From Halothiobacillus neapolitanus (GTDB taxonomy: Bacteria; Pseudomonadota; Gammaproteobacteria; Halothiobacillales; Halothiobacillaceae), in contig DYMR01000081.1 in assembly GCA_020721485.1 (NCBI GenBank), positions 1-6,193 of the forward strand: a stretch of DNA of 6,193 nucleotides, given 5' to 3'. A program made the translations under genes and the position numbers. Below, in pieces: positions 1 to 5,684 of this stretch; the first letter of the stretch is position 1, and each line of letters begins with the position of its first letter. The notes beneath the pieces were generated by a model. That model did no database searches. It worked only from the letters and a program-made list of their open reading frames with translations, and had not been told where the DNA came from.

Positions 1-868
1 GCGTATGCAAACGCGCCTCGGCCTCATCCCACACCACGCTTTGCGGGCCATCGAGCACTTCGCCGGACACTTCTTCGCCACGATACGCCGGCAGGCAGTG
101 CATGAACAAGGCATCTGGCGCGGCCTGCGCCATCAGCGCCGCATCGATCCGGTAACCGGAAAAATCCCGCAGACGCCGTTCGCGCTCTTCCTCCTGGCCC
201 ATGCTCGCCCACACATCCGTGACCAGCAAATCCGCGCCCCGCGCGGCTTCTGCCGCCGTCGGCACCAAACGCACGCGATCCCCCGCTGCCGCCACAATGT
301 CCGCCCTCGGCGCATAGCCGGGCGGTGTTGCAATAAACAATTCAAAATCAAATACTTGCGCCGCGTTGATGTAGGTGTGGCACATGTTGAAGCCATCGCC
401 AATCCACGCCACCCGCTTGCCGCGAATCGAACCCCGATGCTGCTCGTAGGTAAAAATATCGGCCAGCAACTGGCAGGGATGATTCAAATCGGTCAAGGCA
501 TTGATGACGGGAACCCGCGAATGCGCGGCAAAGCGCTCGACCATCTCGTGGTCTTTCGCCCGAATCATCACGGCATCGACCATTCGGGACATGACCCGCG
601 CCGAATCTTCCACCGGCTCACCGCGACCCAGCTGGGTATCGCGCGGCGCCAGAAAAATCGCGGTGCCGCCCAACTGCGCCATGCCGGCTTCGAACGACAA
701 CCGTGTGCGGGTCGAGGCTTTTTCAAAGATCATCGCCAACACGCGCTGTTGCAAGGTTTGCGGTCGCACACCGCGCGCGTATTCACGGCGGAGCACTTCC
801 GCCCGCTGAAGGATCCGCCGATATTCGGCCTCAGAAAAATCCAGCAAACTCAAAAAATGACGGGTCAT
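1..868 (-). CDS. argF: Ornithine carbamoyltransferase (3' end beyond window)
   Basis: Cytoplasmic enzyme of arginine synthesis that joins carbamoyl phosphate and ornithine to give citrulline. This reading frame is clear by translating the minus strand from the ATG at 868-866; 289 codons are present before the left edge. Visible motifs: carbamoyl-phosphate loop STRTR at residues 52-56, HPCQ at 130-133, GDGFNMCH at 157-164, ornithine-binding DVWASMG at 218-224, and MHCLP with the active-site Cys at 256-260. The last visible residues ([11 protein letters not shown]) are the usual near-terminal segment, so only roughly 10-20 residues should be missing. The start is chosen because [12 protein letters not shown] matches the normal family N-terminus and a GAGAG lies 7 bases upstream; an in-frame ATG 33 codons earlier (967) is possible but adds a non-family extension. 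It lies 106 bases after argD on the same strand, probably in one operon. The family and function are near certain. Confidence 0.96.
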   Translation of the reverse strand, partial: MTRHFLSLLDFSEAEYRRILQRAEVLRREYARGVRPQTLQQRVLAMIFEKASTRTRLSFEAGMAQLGGTAIFLAPRDTQLGRGEPVEDSARVMSRMVDAVMIRAKDHEMVERFAAHSRVPVINALTDLNHPCQLLADIFTYEQHRGSIRGKRVAWIGDGFNMCHTYINAAQVFDFELFIATPPGYAPRADIVAAAGDRVRLVPTAAEAARGADLLVTDVWASMGQEEERERRLRDFSGYRIDAALMAQAAPDALFMHCLPAYRGEEVSGEVLDGPQSVVWDEAEARLHT

Positions 869-938
869 TGTGTTATCTCTCAGGTATTCCGAGCGGCGAT
901 GATTGCGCTGCCCGGTGGCCAGCCGTCCTGCTCGCCCC

Positions 939-965
939 GCCGGTTTACGCCATGCGCCAACCGGC
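939..965 (-). other. Intercistronic stem-loop between argD and argF
   Basis: A perfect 7-bp inverted repeat (GCCGGTT / AACCGGC) with a 13-base loop starts about 10 bases after the argD stop. No T-tract follows on the minus strand, so it does not look like an intrinsic terminator. In a bicistronic argD-argF mRNA it could stabilise the upstream message or influence argF translation. It also covers the alternative upstream ATG at 967. The repeat is seen in the sequence; the role is inference. Confidence 0.35.
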
Positions 966-974
966 ATTTCGCCC

Positions 975-2183
975 TCAATCCGTGATTTGCGTTTCGTTTT
1001 CGGCCAGCCAATCGACGATCAGTGCCGCCAGCCGGGCGACCAATTCGTCCGCCTCGGCATCGGTAAAAATCAATGGCGGCAACAATCGAATCACGGAACC
1101 GGCGGTCACATTAATCAACAAGCCCGCATCCAGCGCGCGCCGCACCAGCTCGCCGCAAGGACGATCCAGCACCACGCCGATCAACAACCCTTGCCCACGA
1201 ATCGTTTGCACGGCGGCCACTTCGGCCAATGCGGTGGACAGCCCCGTGCGAATGCGTGCGCCCAGAGCCGCCGCCCGCGCGACCAGACCATCGCGCTCAA
1301 TGACATCCAACACGGTATGCGCCACCCGGCACACCAGCGGATTGCCACCAAAAGTGGAGCCGTGGTTCCCCGGTGCGAATAACTGCGCGGCTTTGCCGGC
1401 GGCCAGACACGCGCCAATCGGCACGCCATTGCCCAAACCTTTGGCCAAACTCATCACATCCGGCAGCAAGCCTGGCTCATGCTGAAAACCGAACCACTGA
1501 CCGGTGCGGCCAATGCCGGTTTGCACCTCATCGAGCATCATCAGCCAGTCGAACTGATCGCACAGCGCACGCACGCCGCGCAAATACCCTTCCGGCGCGG
1601 GGCGCACGCCGCCCTCGCCTTGCACGGGCTCGACCAGCACGGCCACGATGTCCGACTGGGTTTCGGCCAAGGCGCGCAAGGCGGCCAAATCGCCATACGG
1701 CGCGCGCAGGAAGCCGCCCACCAGCGGCTCAAACCCTTTTTGAATCGCCGCGTTGCCGGTGGCGGCCAGCGTGGCCATCGTGCGGCCATGAAAACTGGTT
1801 TCCATGACAATGATCTTCGGCTCTGCAATGCCCTTTTGCCGCGCAAACAGGCGGGCGAGCTTGATCGACGCCTCGTTCGCCGCCGCCCCGGAATTACCGA
1901 AGAACACCGAACCCATGCCGGAAATGGCCGCCAGCCGATCCGCCAGCTTGGCCTGCCACGGAATGCCATACACATTCGAAGTGTGAATCAGCGTGCCCGC
2001 CTGCGCGCAGATCGCTGCGGTGATGTCGGGGTGCGCATGCCCCAGACCCGTCACCGCGATCCCGCTCAAGGCATCGAGATACACCCGACCGGCGTCATCC
2101 CACAGACGAGCGCCTTCACCGCGTACGAACGAAACCGGCTGACGGTTATAAGTGGGCATGAGGTGAGAAGTGGCAGTGCTCAT
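975..2183 (-). CDS. argD: Acetylornithine aminotransferase (class III, PLP-dependent)
   Basis: Transfers an amino group from glutamate to N-acetylglutamate semialdehyde, giving N2-acetylornithine, in the cytoplasmic arginine pathway; ArgD proteins often also serve as succinyldiaminopimelate aminotransferases in lysine synthesis. The 402-residue length is typical. Motifs along the protein: [19 protein letters not shown] (36-53), phosphate-cup segment [15 protein letters not shown] (97-111), FHGRT (131-135), EPVQGEGG (185-192), [12 protein letters not shown] (217-228) with the PLP-pyridine Asp218, [13 protein letters not shown] with the Schiff-base Lys248, and GSTFGGNP (275-282). The start at 2183 has GAGAGAG a few bases upstream. 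One oddity is Ala101, where the phosphate-cup motif usually carries Glu. A start close to the ArgD norm and the argF neighbour downstream favour ArgD over AstC, GabT or OAT relatives. I found no convincing promoter or ArgR box between its start and the terminator upstream of it. Confidence 0.95.
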   Translation of the reverse strand: MSTATSHLMPTYNRQPVSFVRGEGARLWDDAGRVYLDALSGIAVTGLGHAHPDITAAICAQAGTLIHTSNVYGIPWQAKLADRLAAISGMGSVFFGNSGAAANEASIKLARLFARQKGIAEPKIIVMETSFHGRTMATLAATGNAAIQKGFEPLVGGFLRAPYGDLAALRALAETQSDIVAVLVEPVQGEGGVRPAPEGYLRGVRALCDQFDWLMMLDEVQTGIGRTGQWFGFQHEPGLLPDVMSLAKGLGNGVPIGACLAAGKAAQLFAPGNHGSTFGGNPLVCRVAHTVLDVIERDGLVARAAALGARIRTGLSTALAEVAAVQTIRGQGLLIGVVLDRPCGELVRRALDAGLLINVTAGSVIRLLPPLIFTDAEADELVARLAALIVDWLAENETQITD

Positions 2184-2255
2184 AGCATCTCTCTCGTCAG
2201 AATCTCAACAGAAGAATCGGCGGACAAACCGACATAAACCAAAATAAAAACGCCC

Positions 2256-2284
2256 AAACAAACAAGGAGCCCAAACGCCCCTTG
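2256..2284 (-). terminator. Intrinsic terminator for the chemoreceptor transcript
   Basis: On the minus strand an 8-bp stem CAAGGGGC / GCTCCTTG (one G-U pair) encloses a 6-base loop and is followed directly by TTTGTTT, with a second T-rich stretch (TTTTTATTTT) a little further on. It lies about 214 bases past the chemoreceptor stop codon and 73 bases before the argD start, so it separates the two transcription units. On the plus strand the flank is not T-rich, so it works in one direction only. Confidence 0.75.
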
Positions 2285-2355
2285 ATTGAAACATACGAAC
2301 CCATGATGCAGCCCGCGCGCATAGTAGGGATGAGGCTTCAGTGAAACCCACCGAA

Positions 2356-2407
2356 TGATCCAAGTGGATGGATCACCCCCACCCCAGCCCTCCTCAAGGG
2401 GGAGGGT
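2356..2407. repeat. Double palindrome, likely dispersed intergenic repeat
   Basis: Two hairpins lie side by side. The first is TGATCC (2356-2361) with GGATCA (2370-2375), an 8-base loop. The second is CCCTCCTC (2388-2395) with GGGGAGGG (2399-2406, one G-U pair) around a 3-base loop. The C-rich arm preceded by CACCCCCACCCCAG has the look of the dispersed palindromes common between genes of many proteobacteria, but only one copy is in the window, so multiplicity is inferred. It falls in the 3' untranslated part of the chemoreceptor message. The rest of the 313-base gap 2184-2497 holds the terminator at 2256-2284 and no gene that I can support. Confidence 0.5.
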
Positions 2408-2497
2408 GCGCCGCGACAAATCAGAGTGCTCTTAAGCGCCCGCAGGCGCACATGAATTTAAGTCTACCACATCTGGCAGAGCGCCCGTGGCGGCGGT

Positions 2498-4141
2498 TTA
2501 CAGGCGGAACTGATTGATTTTAGCCTGCAAACCTTCGGCCAACCGCGCCAGTTCTTCGGAGGCGATGCGGGTTTGCCCCGCCCCCTCGGCGGATTGCTCG
2601 CTGATCGAGGAGATTTTCTGCACATTGCGATTCATCTCTTCCGTGACCGCGCTTTGTTCCTCGGCGGCGCTGGCGATTTGGAAGTTCAGATCGTTAATGG
2701 TTTGCACGGAACGGGTGATGTCGCCCAGCGAATGCTCGGTTTCCGACATCGCATCAATGCTCGCCGCGACCTGATGTTTGCCTTGCTGCATGGCTGCAAC
2801 CGCTTCTTCGGCGCCGCGTTGCAGGCGTTCGATCATCTGGCGAATTTCCTCGGTCGAACCTTGGGTGCGCGACGCCAGCGACCGCACCTCTTCAGCCACC
2901 ACCGCAAAACCGCGACCATGCTCACCCGCGCGGGCGGCCTCAATCGCCGCATTCAGCGCCAGCAGGTTGGTTTGCTCCGCAATCGCGCGGATGACATCCA
3001 GCACTTTGCCGATCTCGCGCGATTCCCCTTCCAGCGCGGTGATGGCCTTCGCGACATCCTCAACATTGCTCGCCAGTTGGTTGATGGTGGCGACCGACCG
3101 GTGAACCACCTGCTGCCCGCCCTCCGCCGAGGCATTCGCATCACTCGCTGCGCGCGAGGCATCGGCGGCATTGCGGGCAATATCTTGCACCGTGGCGCTC
3201 ATTTCGTTCATCGCCGCCGCCACCATTTCGGTTTCTTGCTGCTGCTGACGCACGCCCTGATCGGTTTGGCTGGACACGGCAGAAGTTTCCTCGGCAGCAG
3301 CGGCCAGTTGCACCGACGCCGCGCCGATGGATTTGAGCGTGCCACGCAAGGATTCGCGCGCTTTATCGAGGTTATCGACAATCACCGAAATTTCATCGCG
3401 GGTGTCGCTGCGGGCGGGCTGATCGAACACGCCCTGCGCCAAACGCTTCGCCAAGGTATCCGCCGTGTGCAGGCCTTTACCTACCTCGCGAATCACCCAC
3501 ACGGAAATGAAGAAAATCACCGCGATGGTTACCACCAGCAAAATCAGATAAACCCAATTATCGCGCTGCACATCGGCGCGGCTGCTGGCGTTTTCACTGG
3601 CAAGATTTTGCGCCAAATCCGTTTGATACGCCGTGGCCGCAGCAGAAAATTGGCGCATGTTGGCGACCATTTGCTGAACCAAATGCGTGCGGGCGCCATC
3701 GTAATCGCCTGCTTTGATCGAAGTCACCACGCTGACAATATCCTGATCCACCAAGACTTTTTCCGCAGACAGCAATGCGGCTTTAGCCAGATTGGTTTCT
3801 GGCTTGCGATGCTGCACCGCCGCCAATTTTTGATTGGCTTCGGCCAGATGCGTCAAATCTTCCTGAATCAGGTTCAGGTGCATATCCACCCCATGATCCA
3901 TGTGCAGCTTCACCGCATCGCCTTTCGGGTCGTGCTGCAAAGCGAACTGCAACTGAATCATGATGCGGTTCATGTCCCGAATGGACTGCCCGGCCGCAAT
4001 CAGCGGCAATACGCGCAGGTTGTAATTGCGCTCCGCCCGATCTTGCGCCGAATTCTCGTGATACAGGCCATAAAAGCCGAGAAACAGCATCATGACGATG
4101 GCAATGGCAGACAACAGAATCAGCTTGGCTTTGATGGTCAT
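2498..4141 (-). CDS. Methyl-accepting chemotaxis protein (transmembrane)
   Basis: Inner-membrane chemoreceptor that senses a periplasmic ligand and controls CheA kinase through CheW. The 547 residues read as: TM1 about 6-27; a helical periplasmic domain about 28-196, of the size and helical look of a four-helix-bundle (4HB/Tar-like) sensor; TM2 about 197-217; HAMP about 215-268; then a long coiled-coil signalling domain. The hairpin tip is unmistakable at about 388-420 ([20 protein letters not shown], then [15 protein letters not shown]). About 140 residues flank the tip on each side, which suggests the long 40-heptad class (inference). Glu/Gln-rich methylation segments such as [13 protein letters not shown] (281-293) and [14 protein letters not shown] (490-503) flank it. 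The C-terminus (INQFRL) lacks the NWETF-type CheR-tethering pentapeptide. The start is supported by AGAAGGA 7 bases upstream. The ligand cannot be deduced. It is monocistronic, with a sigma-28-like promoter upstream. Confidence 0.96.
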   Translation of the reverse strand: MTIKAKLILLSAIAIVMMLFLGFYGLYHENSAQDRAERNYNLRVLPLIAAGQSIRDMNRIMIQLQFALQHDPKGDAVKLHMDHGVDMHLNLIQEDLTHLAEANQKLAAVQHRKPETNLAKAALLSAEKVLVDQDIVSVVTSIKAGDYDGARTHLVQQMVANMRQFSAAATAYQTDLAQNLASENASSRADVQRDNWVYLILLVVTIAVIFFISVWVIREVGKGLHTADTLAKRLAQGVFDQPARSDTRDEISVIVDNLDKARESLRGTLKSIGAASVQLAAAAEETSAVSSQTDQGVRQQQQETEMVAAAMNEMSATVQDIARNAADASRAASDANASAEGGQQVVHRSVATINQLASNVEDVAKAITALEGESREIGKVLDVIRAIAEQTNLLALNAAIEAARAGEHGRGFAVVAEEVRSLASRTQGSTEEIRQMIERLQRGAEEAVAAMQQGKHQVAASIDAMSETEHSLGDITRSVQTINDLNFQIASAAEEQSAVTEEMNRNVQKISSISEQSAEGAGQTRIASEELARLAEGLQAKINQFRL

Positions 4142-4200
4142 CGCGGCGTCCTTCTAAAATTTCGGGCGGAACGGAGTATGCCAGAGGCGACATGCTCGGT

Positions 4201-4227
4201 GTATCGACCCCGCGCCAAGAATCTTGA
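4201..4227 (-). promoter_or_regulatory. Putative sigma-28 (FliA) promoter of the chemoreceptor gene
   Basis: The minus strand reads TCAAGATT (4227-4220), exactly 11 bases, then GTCGATAC (4208-4201). The sigma-28 consensus TAAAGTTT-N11-GCCGATAA is matched at 6 of 8 positions in each half, with exact spacing. Transcription would begin roughly 50 bases before the ATG at 4141. Chemoreceptor genes are classic members of the late flagellar regulon, so both location and orientation fit. The match is by eye, without a background score. Confidence 0.6.
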
Positions 4228-4254
4228 GGCACGCGACCAATAGAGAAATCCAAG

Positions 4255-4314
4255 CCCGAGAAATTCAGACCCGAGAAATTCAGACCCGAGAAATTCAGAC
4301 CCGAGAAATTCAGA
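4255..4314. repeat. Four perfect 15-bp tandem repeats
   Basis: Four head-to-tail identical copies of CCCGAGAAATTCAGA fill 4255-4269, 4270-4284, 4285-4299 and 4300-4314. A decayed partial copy (TAGAGAAATCCAAG, 4241-4254) precedes them. The array lies between the cytochrome c' terminator and the chemoreceptor promoter, starting about 30 bases upstream of the putative -35 element. The unit is a multiple of three, so on the minus strand one frame reads SEFLG repeatedly, but no credible gene uses it. It could be a multi-site protein-binding array or simply a slippage-prone minisatellite. Confidence 0.9.
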
Positions 4315-4318
4315 CATG

Positions 4319-4342
4319 AAAAAACCCGGCACGACGCCGGGT
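4319..4342 (-). terminator. Intrinsic terminator of the cytochrome c' gene
   Basis: On the minus strand ACCCGGC (4342-4336) pairs with GCCGGGT (4330-4324) around a 5-base loop and runs into six T residues (4324-4319). This is a textbook Rho-independent terminator, 59 bases after the cytochrome c' stop. It isolates that gene from the downstream chemoreceptor gene. Confidence 0.9.
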
Positions 4343-4401
4343 GTTTGATTCATCCCCGCCCCGCTCAAACCCGAACGGTGGCGTGAACCCGCGTGCGGGA
4401 A

Positions 4402-4866
4402 TTATTCCGATTTAGAGCGGAACGAATCGTGGCACTTTTTGCAGCTGCCGGCGGTGTCTTTGAATTTCGGCCCAATTTGCGCCATATCGCCCGTTTTAGC
4501 GGCAGCCACGAGGTCGGCAGAGGCTTTTTGGAACGCGGCCACATCATCTTTGAACTTGGCCGGCTCGCTCCACACGGCATCTTTGGCATTGGTGTCACCC
4601 GCCAGAGAATCAGAGCCTTTCGGGAAGCCATCCAGCGTCAACATGCTCATGGTGTGCACGGTCGAGGCCATTTTTTCGAACTGAGCTTTGTCGAACGGCA
4701 TTTCTTTTTTGACCATCGCGGCCATCATTTTGAAATTGTAGCCAGTCACTTCCATCATGGATTTGCGGTATTTGATGGCGTCGGACATCGCATCGGCACT
4801 TGCCAGGCTGCCCGCCGCTACCGCCATCCCCAACACCACACCCAGAGCCATCTTGATCGAACGCAT
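4402..4866 (-). CDS. Cytochrome c' (periplasmic, c-type haem)
   Basis: Soluble periplasmic four-helix-bundle haem protein. Members of this family bind nitric oxide (and CO) at a high-spin haem and are linked to protection from or handling of NO; the exact role here is inferred. The 154-residue precursor has a Sec signal peptide (basic MRSIK, hydrophobic 7-18, probable cleavage after the SADA at 23-26), leaving about 128 residues, normal for the family. Haem attaches at CKKCH (142-146) near the C-terminus, the diagnostic class-II position. The segment AIKYRKSMMEVTG (30-42) is the typical first helix; aligning its Arg with that of known cytochromes c' puts Met38 at the distal haem position. The N-terminal half is unusually methionine-rich. 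The start is supported by GAAGGAGA 6 bases upstream. It is transcribed alone, ending at the terminator 4319-4342. Relatives include cytochrome c-556, but the single CXXCH and overall pattern fit cytochrome c' well. Confidence 0.93.
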   Translation of the reverse strand: MRSIKMALGVVLGMAVAAGSLASADAMSDAIKYRKSMMEVTGYNFKMMAAMVKKEMPFDKAQFEKMASTVHTMSMLTLDGFPKGSDSLAGDTNAKDAVWSEPAKFKDDVAAFQKASADLVAAAKTGDMAQIGPKFKDTAGSCKKCHDSFRSKSE

Positions 4867-4973
4867 TGTGTTTCTCCTTCTCCCGACGAGGGAATTTACT
4901 CAAACAACAGCCACACAGCTTTGTCTCAACAGCGCAGAATTGCGTGCCGCCGAGACTCGCAGCAGTTCGTTAA

Positions 4974-5001
4974 AATATAGTGAATCGCTCAAGATTGCAA
5001 A
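4974..5001 (-). promoter_or_regulatory. Candidate sigma-70 promoter for cytochrome c'
   Basis: On the minus strand TATATT (4979-4974) resembles the -10 box at 5 of 6 positions. TTTGCA (5001-4996) lies 16 bases upstream as a weak -35 box. This would give a leader of about 100 bases before the ATG at 4866. It sits in a local AT-rich patch within GC-rich DNA. I saw no clear FNR- or NsrR-type site. The assignment is by eye and modestly supported. Confidence 0.4.
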
Positions 5002-5027
5002 GCAAGCAAAGCTAACAATCGCTTTGC
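4997..5027. repeat. Triplicated heptamer GCAAAGC in divergent intergenic region
   Basis: GCAAAGC occurs at 4997-5003 and 5006-5012 in direct orientation, with only two bases between, and as its inverse GCTTTGC at 5021-5027. Copies two and three form a 7-bp stem with an 8-base loop. The cluster overlaps and lies just upstream of the candidate -35 box of the cytochrome c' gene, as an activator or repressor site would. The repeats are seen; the operator role is inference. The rest of the 266-base gap 4867-5132 contains GC-rich short palindromes near 5027-5048 and no gene. Confidence 0.4.
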
Positions 5028-5132
5028 CCGAAGGGCTGCGGCCCGCCGCACGAACCGAATCCGGCGCCGCCCGCCGGTCGATACTGTTAAACTGGTTCAC
5101 TTCCCTCGCTAAAAAAGCCCCAGAGCACCTGA

Positions 5133-5675
5133 ATGATTCGCCGCTTTGCCACTGCCACGCCCTCTTTGGGGGCGGATGTCTGGATCGACCCAACCGCCGT
5201 AGTCATTGGCGCCGTGCGCCTTGGCGAAGGGGTGTCGATTTGGCCGGGGGCGGTGCTGCGGGGCGATGTCAACCACATCGAGATCGGCGCGGACACTAAC
5301 TTGCAAGATGGCGTGATCGTGCATGTGAACCAAATCAGTGCCAAACGCCCCGCCGGTTCGCCCTGCCGCGTGGGCGCGCGCGTCACCGTCGGGCACCGCG
5401 CGACGCTGCACGCCTGCACCATCGGCAACGAGGTGTTGGTCGGCATTGGCGCCATCGTGCTGGACGATGTGGTGGTGGAAGATCAGGTGCTGATCGGCGC
5501 GGGCAGCGTGGTCGCCCCCGGCAAACGGCTGGAATCCGGCTTTTTGTATCTCGGCGCCCCGGCGCGCAAAGTGCGCCCGCTCACCGACGAAGAACGCGCC
5601 TACTTCGCGCAATCCGCCCGCTTCTACCGCCAGCTCGCCGCCGAACATCGGCAAAGCGACCCCTACGATACCTAA
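5133..5675 (+). CDS. Gamma-carbonic-anhydrase-family protein (YrdA-like)
   Basis: Cytoplasmic trimeric left-handed beta-helix protein built of hexapeptide repeats, related to the gamma carbonic anhydrases (Cam, YrdA, PaaY, CaiE). Members with full metal sites may interconvert CO2 and bicarbonate, though many family members have little proven activity. In 180 residues (usual length) I see RGDVNHIEIG (43-52), NLQDGVIVHV (56-65) and VTVGHRATLHACTIG (84-98). The three presumptive metal ligands are all present: His64, His88 and His93; Arg43, Asp45, Gln58 and Asp59 of the conserved active-site region are also retained. The tail about 150-180 is the usual C-terminal helix. The start MIRRFATATP fits the family N-terminus, but no good ribosome-binding site precedes it (only AGAG), so expression may be modest. 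The next gene starts 9 bases after its stop, suggesting one transcript. Transferase relatives (LpxA/DapD type) are less likely given the three His. Confidence 0.93.
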   Translation: MIRRFATATPSLGADVWIDPTAVVIGAVRLGEGVSIWPGAVLRGDVNHIEIGADTNLQDGVIVHVNQISAKRPAGSPCRVGARVTVGHRATLHACTIGNEVLVGIGAIVLDDVVVEDQVLIGAGSVVAPGKRLESGFLYLGAPARKVRPLTDEERAYFAQSARFYRQLAAEHRQSDPYDT

Positions 5676-5684
5676 CGCCCTGCC

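Noticed and set aside
5..985. 326-codon plus-strand frame opposite argF
   Set aside because: It is the antisense shadow of argF; it is His/Arg-rich and has no family features, whereas argF on the other strand is fully motif-supported.
2184..2256. argD promoter or ArgR operator
   Set aside because: The stretch is T-rich, but no -35/-10 pair with proper spacing and no convincing ARG box could be picked out by eye.
2180..2419. 79-codon minus-strand frame with a hydrophobic segment whose stop overlaps the argD ATG (ATGA)
   Set aside because: It begins with TTG inside the palindromic repeat, runs through the terminator hairpin at 2256-2284, has no ribosome-binding site and no recognisable family. 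The hydrophobic look comes from the T-rich terminator tail.
2436..2449. GCGCC/GGCGC hairpin shortly after the chemoreceptor stop as a terminator
   Set aside because: The stem is only 5 bp and no T-tract follows on the minus strand; the hairpin at 2256-2284 is much better.
2573..4243. 556-codon plus-strand frame opposite the chemoreceptor gene
   Set aside because: It is a long antisense frame caused by codon bias and high GC; the sequence is low-complexity His/Arg/Gly-rich with no domain, and the minus-strand chemoreceptor is certain.
4981..4994. FNR-like TTGA...TCA site near the cytochrome c' promoter
   Set aside because: The half-sites are separated by 5 bases instead of 6 (TTGA-N6-TCAA), and the second half is imperfect.
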